This document shows, in pieces, positions 1-9,365 of a DNA stretch of 64,000 nucleotides. The stretch is taken from NCBI RefSeq assembly GCF_008704205.1, contig NZ_VXLC01000014.1:62001-126000 (forward strand). Direction: 5' to 3'. The position numbers and the translations under genes were made by a program. The stretch comes from Nocardia colli (GTDB lineage: Bacteria; Actinomycetota; Actinomycetes; Mycobacteriales; Mycobacteriaceae). The notes beneath the pieces were generated by a model. That model saw only the letters and a list, made by a program, of their open reading frames with translations, was not told the DNA's origin and did not search any database. The first letter of the stretch is position 1. Each line of letters begins with the position of its first letter.

Positions 1-29
1 CTGCACCACCTCGATCGAAAGGTCCTCGT

Positions 30-3000
30 ATGTTTGCAACACACAAACGTCGCCGGGTAACCACGCCCGGCGCGCGGCACCGCAAGGGTCGCTACGCCGC
101 GGCCGCGGTCGCCTCGCTGGCCACCGTCCTGTTGTCGACCGGTCAGGCCGCCGCCGAGTCACCACCACCTGTTCCCGCCGACCCGAGCGACATCGTTTCC
201 GGCGTGAACTCGGTGGTCTCCATCGCGGTGCCAGAAATCCGCCGGGCAGTGACCGAGTTCGGCGACTCGGTGCCGCCACCCACCGGGGTCCCGGAACTCG
301 ATGACCTCGCGGCGACCTGGGGTCCGGTCGTGCAGACCGTGGTCGGCCAGGCGCTCACCGCACTCGACCCAGTGCCCGCGACCCCGCAGGCCGACGGCAC
401 GAGCGAGCTGATCCACGATCTGCCCGCGCCTCCGCGTACCGCACTGCCCGCAGGCCTGACTCCCGCCGACGCGGCCACCCCGAACCCGGGCGTAGCCTCG
501 CCACCACCGATCGCCGAACTGGCGTCGGTTGCCGGGCAACTTGCCGACACAGTCGATCTGGGCCAACTCGCCAACGCGCCTGCCCCGACCGGACCGCTCG
601 GCCAACCCGTCCGAGACCTCCTCGCCTTCGTAGATGAGGCCATCGAACAGGCCGGCGTCCGCCGCGACCTACTCGGCGCACCTCTCGAAAACATGGCCGA
701 CCAGGCCCGCAGCCCATTCAGCTTCCCGACACCCGGGGCAGACCCGACCGACGCCCTACGCAATCTGCTGAATCCGTCGCCCGGCCAAGCAACGGGCGGC
801 GGGGATTCGTTGCTCGGCCAGGCCACAGGTGGCGGGAATCCGTTGCCGGGCTTGGCCATTGGTTTGCGGCAGTTCATTGGTGATCCGGCCATGACCGGTC
901 TCGGTTCGCTGCTGAATCCGTTGCTTGGCCAGGCGGCAGACGGCGGGGACCTGTTGCCTGGTTTGGCCACCGGTCTGCGGCAGCTTGTCGGTGATCCGGC
1001 CGTGACTGGCTTCGGCTCGTTGCTGAATCCGTTGTTCAGCCAGGCGGCGGCGGGTGGCGGGGATTCATTGCTTGGCCAGGCTGCGGGTAGCGGGGATCTG
1101 TTGTCGGGCTTGGCCATTGGCTTGCAGGAGCTCGTCGGCGATCCGGCCGTGACCGGTTTCGGTTCGTTGCTGACTCCGTTGCTCGGTCAGGTCGCAGGTG
1201 GCGGCGAGTCGTCGTCGGGCTTGATCGCCGGTCTGCGGCAGCTCGTCGCGGACCCGGCTGCGACTGGTCTCGGTTCATTGCTGAGCCCGTTGTTCGGCCA
1301 GGCGACGGATGGTGGGGACCCGTTGTCGGGCTTGGTCAGCGGCTTGCGGCAGCTTGTCGGTGATCCGGCTGCGACCGGTCTTGGTTCGCTGCTGAGCCCG
1401 TTGTTCGGCCAGTCCGCAGGTGGTGGGGATCTGTTGCTGGGCTTGGGTTCTGGCTTGCGGCAGTTGATCGGTGATCCGGCCGTGGCGGTTGGGTCGATGC
1501 TGAACCTGAACACTGCTCGCGGCATGCTGAATGATGGCGGCCTGCTGGGGAGGCACGATGCGATGCTGCCGTTCCTTGATCTGCCGATGATCATCGGCGG
1601 TGGACTGCTGCTCGGCACTATGGTGTTCGGTGCCGCCGGCGCGCTCGCGGTGCTGGCCGCGCCGGAGATCATCGGTGCGCTGGCGATCGGTGCAATTCTG
1701 CTCGCCCCGATCGCGATTCCCGCGGTGCTCGGGATCGGTGCAGTGCTTGCCGGCCTCGAAGTGCTGGCCTTGCCGTTCGAGATCGCCATCGCAGTACCGG
1801 TGCTCGGAGCGCTTGCTCTGGGTGCGGCCGTACTGGTCGGTGGCGCGTTGTTGGCCGCGCCGGAGGTGCTTGGCGTGCTTGGTCTGGGTGCGGCGGTGCT
1901 GTTCGGTGGTGCGTTGTTGGCCGCGCCGGAGGTGCTTGGCGTGCTTGGTCTGGGTGCGGCGGTGCTGTTCGGTGGTGCGTTGTTGGCCGCGCCGGAGGTG
2001 CTTGGCGTGCTTGGTCTGGGTGCGGCGGTGCTGTTCGGTGGTGCGTTGTTGGCCGCGCCGGAGGTGCTTGGCGTGCTTGGTCTGGGTGCGGCGGTGCTGT
2101 TCGGTGGTGCGTTGTTGGCCGCGCCGGAGGTGCTTGGCGTGCTTGGTCTGGGTGCGGCGGTGCTGTTCGGTGGTGCGTTGTTGGCCGCGCCGGAGGTGCT
2201 TGGCGTGCTTGGTCTGGGTGCGGCGGTGCTGTTCGGTGGTGCGTTGTTGGCCGCGCCGGAGGTGCTTGGCGTGCTTGGTCTGGGTGCGGCGGTGCTGTTC
2301 GGTGGTGCGTTGTTGGCCGCGCCGGAGGTGCTTGGCGTGCTTGGTCTGGGTGCGGCGGTGCTGTTCGGTGGTGCGTTGTTGGCCGCGCCGGAGGTGCTTG
2401 GCGTGCTTGGTCTGGGTGCGGCGGTGCTGTTCGGTGGTGCGTTGTTGGCGGCACCCGAGGTGCTTGGCGTGCTTGGTCTGGGTGCGGCGGTGCTGTTCGG
2501 TGGTGCGTTGCTGGCCGCGCCGGAGGTGCTCGGAGCACTTGGTCTGGGTGCAGCGGTGCTGTTCAGCGGGGCGCTGTTCACGCTGCCGGTGCTGCTCGGG
2601 TTCGGTGTGTTCGCGCTCGGCGCGCTGGCCGGTCTGCTGGCTGGCGGTGGTGCTGCGCTGCTCGCGGTCGGCGGCATGATTGCCGGTGCGGTCGGCACGG
2701 TGCTGATCGGGACGCTGATGGCGGGTGCGGCCGCGGCTGCGACGGCCGCCACCGGGCTGGCGCTGGTGACAGTGATCGGCGTGCCGTTGCTGGAGTTCGG
2801 CGTGCCCGCGGCGTTCGTGGTGCTGCTGACGCTCGGGATGCTGTCGATGCTGTTCCTGATGATTCCGGTGCTGGAGGAGATGGAGGGCGCCGCACTCTTC
2901 GAGGAGCTGATCGGGTCGCTGCTGACCGGATTCGCACCCGAGGTCCCGAGGAGCACGCCCTCGCCGTTCGGTGCCCCCTCGCCTTCGCCTTACGGCCAGG

Positions 3001-4349
3001 CTCCGGTCCCGTCGCCGTTCGGTGCGCCCTCGCCCTATGGCCAGGCGGCTCCGGGTCCGTTCGCTGCCCCGGCCCCTTCGCCTTACGGCCAGGTTGGTCC
3101 AGCACCGTTCGGTGCTCCGGCCCCTTCCCCCTACGGCCAGGTTGGTCCGGCTCCGTCGCCGTTCGGTGAAGCCCCGCGCACTGCCCCTTCGCCTTTCGGT
3201 GAGGCACCGCGGACCGCGCCGTCGCCCTTCGGGGAGCATGCTCCTCGTACAGCGCCGTCGCCTTACGGTGAGACGGGCCCGGCTCCGTCGCAGCCGCCGT
3301 TCGGCGAATCTTCGCCGCGCACAGCGCCTTCGCCTTTCGGTGAGAGCGGGCCGCGCACAGCGCCTGCACCCAATGGTGAGACGGCACCCGCGCCTTACGG
3401 TGAGAACGGTCCCCGCACAGCACCGTCGCCAAATGGCGAAACCGGCCCGCGCACAGCGCCTTCGCCCTATGGCGAGACCGCCCCGCGCACGCAACCCGGT
3501 CCGTACAGCGAGCCCGCTCCGCAGGTTCAGCCGGGGCCCTATGCCGAGCCTCGGGTGGAGCCCAGGCCCTACACCGGGCCTGCACCGCGGCCGTACAGCG
3601 AGCCGGCCCCGCAGTTCGAGCCCCGGCCGTACGTCGAGCCGCGTGTAGAGCCTCGGCCCTTCACCGGACCCGTGCCGCAGCCGTACAGCGAGCCCGCTCC
3701 GCAGTTCGAGCCCCGGCCGTACGCCGAGCCGCGTGTAGAGCCTCGGCCCTTCACCGGACCCGTGCCGCAGCCGTACAGCGAGCCCGCTCCGCAGTTCGAG
3801 CCCCGGCCGTACGTCGAGCCGCGTGTAGAGCCTCGGCCCTACACCGGACCTGCGCCGCAGCCGTACAGTGAGCCCGCTCCGCAGATCCAGCCTCGGCCGT
3901 ACTCCGAGCCTGCTCCGCGCGTGGAACCGTGGAAGTACAGCGAGCCCGCTCCGAGGATCGAGCCCGGACCGTACGTCGAGCCGTGGCAGTACAGCGAGCC
4001 TGCCCCGCAGGTTCAGCCCCGGCCGTACTCGGAGCCTGCCCCGTATGCCCAGCCGTGGCAGTACTCGGAGCCCGCGCCGCAGCCGTACGCGCAACCGGCA
4101 CCGCAGCCGTATGCCGAACCGTGGCAGTACAGCGAGCCCGCTCCGTACGTGGAACCAGCACCGCGGCAGTACGCCGAGCCTGCCCCGTGGCAGTACTCGG
4201 AGCCCACGCCGCGGCAGTACATCGAGCCCGCACCGCAGGTAGGGCCTCGGGCGTATGGCACGGCGTACACGAGTTCCGTTGCGCCGCATATTGATACCGG
4301 TTTGGCGGAAGGGGTGGGCGTGAACGACCGCGAACTGGTGACGGTCTGA
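30..4349 (+). CDS. Giant exported repeat protein with hydrophobic and proline-rich repeat blocks
   Basis: This encodes 1439 residues of unknown function. An Arg-rich N-terminus followed by a hydrophobic stretch ending in AAAES looks like a signal peptide (about residues 1-43). Residues 250-510 carry about seven degenerate 38-40-residue units of the form GLRQLVGDPA-TG-GSLLNPL. Residues 515-960 are very hydrophobic and contain eleven near-identical 22-residue units built on LLAAPEVLGVLGLG. The rest is rich in Pro, Tyr and Glu: first PSPFGxAP/PYGQ units, then 30-residue units of the PYSEPAPQ/EPRPY type. The ATG at 30 follows a GAAAGG-like ribosome site. The architecture suggests a cell-envelope or surface protein with a long extended tail, but this is inference. 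The membrane topology of the 22-residue array is unclear. No catalytic motif is visible. Confidence 0.8.
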   Translation: MFATHKRRRVTTPGARHRKGRYAAAAVASLATVLLSTGQAAAESPPPVPADPSDIVSGVNSVVSIAVPEIRRAVTEFGDSVPPPTGVPELDDLAATWGPVVQTVVGQALTALDPVPATPQADGTSELIHDLPAPPRTALPAGLTPADAATPNPGVASPPPIAELASVAGQLADTVDLGQLANAPAPTGPLGQPVRDLLAFVDEAIEQAGVRRDLLGAPLENMADQARSPFSFPTPGADPTDALRNLLNPSPGQATGGGDSLLGQATGGGNPLPGLAIGLRQFIGDPAMTGLGSLLNPLLGQAADGGDLLPGLATGLRQLVGDPAVTGFGSLLNPLFSQAAAGGGDSLLGQAAGSGDLLSGLAIGLQELVGDPAVTGFGSLLTPLLGQVAGGGESSSGLIAGLRQLVADPAATGLGSLLSPLFGQATDGGDPLSGLVSGLRQLVGDPAATGLGSLLSPLFGQSAGGGDLLLGLGSGLRQLIGDPAVAVGSMLNLNTARGMLNDGGLLGRHDAMLPFLDLPMIIGGGLLLGTMVFGAAGALAVLAAPEIIGALAIGAILLAPIAIPAVLGIGAVLAGLEVLALPFEIAIAVPVLGALALGAAVLVGGALLAAPEVLGVLGLGAAVLFGGALLAAPEVLGVLGLGAAVLFGGALLAAPEVLGVLGLGAAVLFGGALLAAPEVLGVLGLGAAVLFGGALLAAPEVLGVLGLGAAVLFGGALLAAPEVLGVLGLGAAVLFGGALLAAPEVLGVLGLGAAVLFGGALLAAPEVLGVLGLGAAVLFGGALLAAPEVLGVLGLGAAVLFGGALLAAPEVLGVLGLGAAVLFGGALLAAPEVLGALGLGAAVLFSGALFTLPVLLGFGVFALGALAGLLAGGGAALLAVGGMIAGAVGTVLIGTLMAGAAAAATAATGLALVTVIGVPLLEFGVPAAFVVLLTLGMLSMLFLMIPVLEEMEGAALFEELIGSLLTGFAPEVPRSTPSPFGAPSPSPYGQAPVPSPFGAPSPYGQAAPGPFAAPAPSPYGQVGPAPFGAPAPSPYGQVGPAPSPFGEAPRTAPSPFGEAPRTAPSPFGEHAPRTAPSPYGETGPAPSQPPFGESSPRTAPSPFGESGPRTAPAPNGETAPAPYGENGPRTAPSPNGETGPRTAPSPYGETAPRTQPGPYSEPAPQVQPGPYAEPRVEPRPYTGPAPRPYSEPAPQFEPRPYVEPRVEPRPFTGPVPQPYSEPAPQFEPRPYAEPRVEPRPFTGPVPQPYSEPAPQFEPRPYVEPRVEPRPYTGPAPQPYSEPAPQIQPRPYSEPAPRVEPWKYSEPAPRIEPGPYVEPWQYSEPAPQVQPRPYSEPAPYAQPWQYSEPAPQPYAQPAPQPYAEPWQYSEPAPYVEPAPRQYAEPAPWQYSEPTPRQYIEPAPQVGPRAYGTAYTSSVAPHIDTGLAEGVGVNDRELVTV
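1851..2576 (+). repeat. Eleven in-frame 66-bp tandem repeats
   Basis: Eleven units of exactly 66 bp start at 1851 and recur every 66 bp to 2511, inside the first coding region. Units 1-9 are almost identical at the DNA level. Unit 10 differs at the start (GGCACCCGAG for CGCGCCGGAG) and unit 11 has GGAGCACTT near its end. Such DNA homogeneity, including at silent sites, indicates recent expansion or gene conversion, so copy number probably varies between strains. The period of 22 codons keeps the frame open. Confidence 0.95.
3591..3860 (+). repeat. Three 90-bp proline-rich coding repeats
   Basis: Units begin at 3591, 3681 and 3771 with CCGTACAGCGAGCC. A diverged partial copy begins at 3861. 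Each encodes 30 residues of the PYSEPAPQ...EPRPY...PRVEPRP type. They form the best-conserved part of the long Pro/Tyr/Glu tail of the first protein. Confidence 0.9.
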
Positions 4350-4390
4350 ACCGTCGTCGGGCGGACCATTCGTTCGCAGCCGAACCTTGG

Positions 4391-5008
4391 CGGACGCCGA
4401 CTCCACGCCATGAGTAGGGCTTGGGTGTACCGCCCTTCGTTCACACATTCCATCGCGTTCTCGGTCGAAAACGTGCACCGTGTTGGCCGCCGAATTGTTG
4501 CCTTGGCCCGGAGTTTCGAGCGATCCGGCGACCGGCGAGTACGGGACGCACGCGGTGAAGGGCAGTTCGAGCGTGGCTTCACGGCGCGACGGAAGGCAGG
4601 GCGAACAGCTCGGACTGATCGCTTTGTCGACCGGCCGGACCCATTCGCTCGTAACGGAATACGACGAACATGGGAGTTCGATATGAGCCCTACCCCTTGC
4701 GGACGCCGACTTCACACCAGGAGTGGGGCTTGGGTCTACCGCCCCGGCGTTCACGCATTCCATCGCGTTCTCGGTCGAAACGTGCACCGTGTTGGCCGCC
4801 GAATAGTTGCCCTGGCCCGAAGTTTTGAGCGATCCGGCGACCGGCGAGTACAGGACGAAACTCGGTGAAGGGCGGTTCGCGCGTGACTTCACGGCCCGAC
4901 GGAAGTGCAGGGCGGACGATCGCGGACTGATGATCGCTTTGTTGATCGGCCGGACCCGTTCGCTCGCAACGGAATACGACGAACAGAGGAGTTCGAGATG
5001 AACCCTAA
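4391..5008 (+). repeat. Tandem 309-bp duplication of a leader and gene start
   Basis: Two diverged copies, 4391-4699 and 4700-5008, are offset by 309 bp. Each runs from CGGACGCCGA through a shared GCGTTCTCGGTCGAAA segment to a Shine-Dalgarno-like GGAG and an ATG followed by a Met-Ser/Asn-Pro start. The first copy (ATG 4683) codes only a few matching residues before the second copy begins; the second copy (ATG 4998) leads into a 78-residue membrane protein. This explains the whole stretch between the first gene and 4998; I see no other gene in it. Confidence 0.85.
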
Positions 5009-5234
5009 CCTGCATACCAGGCCTGAGGGATTGCTCGATATCAGTTCCGCGCCAATCGGGTTCGGCTACAACACGCAGAACGCCGATGCCTCCGAAACCG
5101 TTTCGCGGAACGGGGATCACGTCGGCTGGTGGTCGCGCCACCGGCGGCTCACGATTGGGATCGGCATGATGCTGGCGACGGCCTTGGGGCTCGTCCCCGC
5201 GGTGCAATACGCAGTTCTCCTAGTGCAGTCGTAG
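4998..5234 (+). CDS. Small single-pass membrane protein
   Basis: This encodes 78 residues of unknown function. The ATG at 4998 is preceded by AGGAG with good spacing, and was chosen over in-frame upstream starts that would run into the duplicated leader. The N-terminal 50 residues are polar. A hydrophobic segment (about residues 52-75: GIGMMLATALGLV...) follows a WWSRHRR basic patch, which predicts a single C-terminal membrane span with the N-terminus in the cytoplasm. It lies downstream of the giant repeat protein, separated by a duplicated leader, and ends just before a strong hairpin. The function is not recognisable. Confidence 0.55.
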   Translation: MNPNLHTRPEGLLDISSAPIGFGYNTQNADASETVSRNGDHVGWWSRHRRLTIGIGMMLATALGLVPAVQYAVLLVQS

Positions 5235-5241
5235 CGAGCCG

Positions 5242-5275
5242 GGTGGCGCGCACCACGATCGCGGTGCGCGCCACC
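5242..5275 (+). terminator. Perfect 13-bp stem hairpin
   Basis: GGTGGCGCGCACC at 5242-5254 pairs perfectly with GGTGCGCGCCACC at 5263-5275 across an 8-nt loop. It starts 8 bp after the stop of the 78-residue protein. There is no U-run, as is common for high-GC actinobacterial terminators. Confidence 0.6.
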
Positions 5276-5464
5276 GAAGCGCAGCGAGCCCGCACTGAAC
5301 AGACCGACTGGTATGCTCAATTGATCGCTGGAACCGGCCCGCAACGCCAGCGTTTCCTCAGCTCAGCACGCAATTCCTGGACACCCGACCCCATGGTGGT
5401 GAACATGCGATTGTTCGGTTCGCTGGTCTGTCCCAAGCCGACACCTCCCCGCGGATAACCCGCC

Positions 5465-8400
5465 GTGGTCGACCAACGAAACGTCGCCGCCCCGAGCCGG
5501 GCCGAGGGTCGCCGTCTGTTCGCCGACCGGCTCAGCGACCTCTTCGCCGCCGCCGGCGGACCCCCGCTGAAGTCGGTGGTCCGAGCCGCGAACGCCCGCC
5601 TCCCGCAGGGCGCCGGCAAAATCACCTTTCAACGGATCAGTGACTGGCGGCGCGGGCAGCGCACGCCGGCCGTGTTCGACTCGGTCCGTCCGGTGCTGGA
5701 GGTCCTGATCGCGGACGCACGTCGCCGGACCCCGGATAACCCGCGGATCGATCCCACCCTGCTCGATCTGGAACGCTGGCACCAGGACTGGGAGGCGGCC
5801 AAGGTCGAGCCGCCGGGGATCGACGCCGATCGCGCACCCTATCGCGGGCTCCAGTCGTACCGGGTCGAGGACAGTGATCTGTTCTTCGGCCGGACCGACG
5901 CGAAACAGCGCCTGCTCGAACTGATTTCGGCGGTCGAGTCGAGTGATCGACCGGCTGCGGCGCTGCTGCTCGGCCCGTCCGGCATCGGTAAGTCGTCCCT
6001 GCTCGCCGCCGGTCTCCGGGCCGCGCCGGGACCGCGCACCGCGATCGCCATGAGTCCCGGCCACGACCCGGTGGCGGCCTTGGATGTCGTGCTGGCGGAT
6101 CAGCCGCCGGCCCGCAGGCTGCTGCTCATCGATCACGGCGAGGAGCTGTTCACGCTGTGCACGGATGACGCACTGCGCCAACAGTTCCTACGTCGGCTGA
6201 CCGCCCTCGCCGATCCCGCCGCCGAGCCGCCGACCACCGTCGTCGCCGCGTTCGACATCGCCTTCCTGCACGAGTTGCTGCACGCCTTCCTGCGGTACTC
6301 GTGGACGGTGGAACCGCTGCGCCAGCACGCGATGCTGCTCGACCCGATGACCCTGTCGGAGCTGCGCGAGGTGATCGTCCGCCCCGCCGAGGCCACGGGC
6401 CTGCGGGTGGACGACAGTCTGGTCGAAGTGGTGTTGCAGGATCTGGGCGCCATCCAGGCCAACAGCGCGGTCCGGCTCCCGCTGTTGTCCCTCGCCCTGT
6501 CTATGACCTGGGCGAATCGCCACGGCCGCACACTGACCGTCGACGGTTATCGCCAGGCGGGCGGACTCAGCGGTGCGTGCGCGATCAGCTGCGAGTCGGT
6601 CTGGTCCCAGCTCACCGCCCGCGAGCAGGTAACCGCCCGGCAGGTCCTCGTCGCGCTGACCATCACCGAACCGACCACCGTGGTGCGCAACCGGATGCCC
6701 GTCGAACTGCTGATCGAGGAATCGGCCGATCCGGAAGCCGCCCGCACCGCGATCGCCAAGCTGATCTCGGGCCGAATCCTGGTGCAGTACAACGACGATA
6801 TCGAGCTGGTGCACGAGCTGCTACTCACCGGCTGGCCCCGGCTGGCCGAATGGCTTTCCGAGGAAAGGGAATTCGCCGCCGACCGCCAGCGCATCGAGGC
6901 CGACGCCCGCGAGTGGGCGCGGATGGAACGTCCGATATCACTGCTGTACACCAAGACTCGCCTGGAGAACGCGACCGGATGGATGCGACGCACGGAGTCG
7001 TCCAACCGGCTCGCCCGCGAGTTCGTCTCGGCGTCGCAGGCTCGGCACCGTACCCGCACCCTCCGCTGGCGTGCCTTCCTGTCCGCCGTCGGCGTGCTAA
7101 CCGTAATGGCACTGGTGCTTTCGGTCGTGGTGGTCGGTCAGCGCGCGACCGTCACGCAGGAGCACAAGGACACGGTGCTCAGTCAACTCGTCGACCAATC
7201 CGAACGCGTCGAGAACGCCGACCCGGTGCTGTCCACCCAGCTCGCGCTCGCCGCCTACCGTTTGGATCCCGCAGATCCCGCGGCCAGGGCTCGTCTGCTG
7301 GCCGCCCAAGTGCAGCCGATCGAGCTCGTCACGACAGCCGCCCACGACGGTCCCATCCGCCGCCTGGCCTTCAGCTCGAGCCACCGCCTGGTGGCCACCG
7401 CCGGCAGCGACGGCCTCGTAAAGCTGTGGGACATAGCGAATCCCAGCGCGCTCACCCAGATCGGACCACCCCTGAACGGGCATCGAGGCGCGGTCGAATC
7501 CGTCGAATTCAACCAAGACGGCACCATGCTGGCCAGCATCGATTCCGCTGGCACGCTGCGACTGTGGGACATCCACGAGCCAGGCAAGGCGAGCCCGGCC
7601 GGGACCTTCGACAACGGAGCCCCGCTCACCACCGCCATCTTCTTGCCCGGCGGTCGCACACTGGCCGTCGGCAGCAACGACGGAACCTTGGCCTTCCTCG
7701 ATATCACTGCACCCCAAGCCATTCGGCGACTCGGCGCGGTCCTCGGCGCACACCCGACCGCGATCAAGACCATGGCCATCGCGCCGGACGCGCCGATGCT
7801 CGCCACCGCGGGCGACGACCACACCGTGCGTTTATGGGCCGTCGACGACGCCGAACAGCCGCGCCCGGTCGGCACTCCGCTCGACAGCGGCGGAGCCGTG
7901 CAGGCGCTCGCCTTCGGCGCCCTCGGCCGGCTCGCCGCGGGCACCGCCGACGGCCAACTGCTGTTCTGGGACGCCCGCGACCGCGACCGGCCCCAGCTCG
8001 TCGACCGGAAACAGACTCGCCCCGTACCGATTTCGGGCTTGCAGTATTGGCTCGACGGGCGCGCAGTCGTGGTCACCGACTCGGGCGGCACCGCCAGAGA
8101 ATGGAACACCAGCCGCCTCGACCGCGTGTCACCCGTCGTCCTGGACCTGGTGAACAGTGCCGCGGTGCAGTCACTGATGGTGGTCACGAACACCACCGCG
8201 ATCAGCGCGGGCGCCGACGGAAAGCTCCGGACCTGGAGCCAGGCGGGCGCGCGCCTACCCATCGTGTTCGCCAGCTCGCTCACCTCGCTCGGCTTCGACC
8301 AGGCGAGCAAGACGCTGGTCGGCGGCTTCCGCGATGGTGAAGTGGCCGTGTGGGATACCGGCACCCCACTGCTCAGTTCGATGCTCAGCGAGGTGCGGGC

Positions 8401-9271
8401 GGGCCCGCCGGACCGCCACGGAACGCAGGTGGCACTGCGACCGGACGGCACCCTGCTGGCCACCACCGGCACCGACGAGGTCCGGCTGTGGAGTCTGGCC
8501 GACCGCGCCCGCCCCGCACCACTGGGCGCGGTGCCCGCCACCGAGCCGATTGCCTTCGCCCCGAAGGGAGATCGGTTGCTCACCGGCGTGGGCCACCGGT
8601 CGTTGCAGCTGTGGGACGTCTCCGACCGAACCGCCCCGCGCCCGCTCGGCGGACCCTTGGTGACCGGACGCGACCGGCAACTCGAACTGGCCGCCTTCGC
8701 GCCCGACCGCCCCTTGGTCGCGGCGGCCGACGACGCCCGAATTCACTTGTGGGACATCACCGATCCAGCAAAGTCGGCCCCGGTCTCCCTCGACCTGCAC
8801 GGCGCAAAAGCCCGCGCCCTGCTCTTCGCCCCCGACGGCAAAACCCTGTTCACCGGCGACGACCGCGGCATGATCCGCTCGTGGGACATCACCGATCCGG
8901 CGAAGGCCCGCGAACTGGACGCGGTCCGCGCCCACACAGCCACCATCCGAACGCTGGCAATGGACGAGTCCGGCCACCGCCTGGCCTCCGGCGGCGCGGA
9001 CGAAACGGCCCGCCTCTGGGACATCACCGACCCATCCCACCTGCGCGCACACGGCGACCCGATCGAGGCCAAAATCGGCTGGACCTGGTTCTTACGCTTC
9101 GACCCCGCCGACGAATCCCGCCTGCTCGGCGTCGGCGACCAACTCTCCACCCTCTGGTACACCGACCCGGCCGCAGTCGCGGAAAAGCTCTGCTCGTCCT
9201 CATCCGCCATGCTGGACGAGCAAGAGTGGCGCAGCCTGCTCCCCGCAGTGCCCTACACCCGCCCCTGCTGA
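5465..9271 (+). CDS. nSTAND1-type NTPase with WD40 beta-propellers
   Basis: This encodes 1268 residues from GTG 5465. Residues 1-95 are a helix-turn-helix-like N-terminal region (SDWRRGQRTP). The phrase GLQSY..EDSDLFFGR precedes a P-loop GPSGIGKS at residues 170-177, and LLLIDHGEELF (about 218) is the Walker B region; both are typical of the nSTAND1 family. One transmembrane segment lies at about residues 535-558. The C-terminal 650 residues hold about 14 WD-type units ending in LWDI or similar, enough for two seven-bladed propellers, and end with the WRSLLP..PYTRPC tail common in actinobacterial members. STAND proteins are signal-dependent NTPase switches; the ligand here is unknown. The gene stands alone, next to the conserved acnR-acn block but not part of its usual gene order. 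Confidence 0.88.
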   Translation: MVDQRNVAAPSRAEGRRLFADRLSDLFAAAGGPPLKSVVRAANARLPQGAGKITFQRISDWRRGQRTPAVFDSVRPVLEVLIADARRRTPDNPRIDPTLLDLERWHQDWEAAKVEPPGIDADRAPYRGLQSYRVEDSDLFFGRTDAKQRLLELISAVESSDRPAAALLLGPSGIGKSSLLAAGLRAAPGPRTAIAMSPGHDPVAALDVVLADQPPARRLLLIDHGEELFTLCTDDALRQQFLRRLTALADPAAEPPTTVVAAFDIAFLHELLHAFLRYSWTVEPLRQHAMLLDPMTLSELREVIVRPAEATGLRVDDSLVEVVLQDLGAIQANSAVRLPLLSLALSMTWANRHGRTLTVDGYRQAGGLSGACAISCESVWSQLTAREQVTARQVLVALTITEPTTVVRNRMPVELLIEESADPEAARTAIAKLISGRILVQYNDDIELVHELLLTGWPRLAEWLSEEREFAADRQRIEADAREWARMERPISLLYTKTRLENATGWMRRTESSNRLAREFVSASQARHRTRTLRWRAFLSAVGVLTVMALVLSVVVVGQRATVTQEHKDTVLSQLVDQSERVENADPVLSTQLALAAYRLDPADPAARARLLAAQVQPIELVTTAAHDGPIRRLAFSSSHRLVATAGSDGLVKLWDIANPSALTQIGPPLNGHRGAVESVEFNQDGTMLASIDSAGTLRLWDIHEPGKASPAGTFDNGAPLTTAIFLPGGRTLAVGSNDGTLAFLDITAPQAIRRLGAVLGAHPTAIKTMAIAPDAPMLATAGDDHTVRLWAVDDAEQPRPVGTPLDSGGAVQALAFGALGRLAAGTADGQLLFWDARDRDRPQLVDRKQTRPVPISGLQYWLDGRAVVVTDSGGTAREWNTSRLDRVSPVVLDLVNSAAVQSLMVVTNTTAISAGADGKLRTWSQAGARLPIVFASSLTSLGFDQASKTLVGGFRDGEVAVWDTGTPLLSSMLSEVRAGPPDRHGTQVALRPDGTLLATTGTDEVRLWSLADRARPAPLGAVPATEPIAFAPKGDRLLTGVGHRSLQLWDVSDRTAPRPLGGPLVTGRDRQLELAAFAPDRPLVAAADDARIHLWDITDPAKSAPVSLDLHGAKARALLFAPDGKTLFTGDDRGMIRSWDITDPAKARELDAVRAHTATIRTLAMDESGHRLASGGADETARLWDITDPSHLRAHGDPIEAKIGWTWFLRFDPADESRLLGVGDQLSTLWYTDPAAVAEKLCSSSSAMLDEQEWRSLLPAVPYTRPC

Positions 9272-9365
9272 CTCCCGCACGGCCTGCTGAATCCCGCCCG
9301 CCCTTGCCGAATCCCGCCCGCCCCTGCTGACTCCCGCATGCCTCATTACTTCCCGCACCATTCTT
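9267..9365. repeat. Short 18-20-bp tandem array leading into a palindrome
   Basis: Five degenerate units of the form GCTGACTCCCGCACGCCT follow each other from the stop of the nSTAND gene: ACTCCCGC, AATCCCGC, AATCCCGC, ACTCCCGC and ACTTCCCGC at 18-20-bp steps. The left arm of the adjoining 46-bp palindrome (TGATTTCCCGCACCG) looks like a sixth unit, so the array and the palindrome may share an origin. Confidence 0.7.

Noticed and set aside
1851..2576. CRISPR-like regular spacing of repeats
   Set aside because: The 66-bp units are contiguous, in frame and coding; there are no spacers and no cas genes.
1275..5207. Long antisense ORF (1310 codons) opposite the first gene
   Set aside because: It is a by-product of in-frame repeats and GC-biased codon use on the plus strand; its peptide has implausible Arg/His-rich repeats and no ribosome site.
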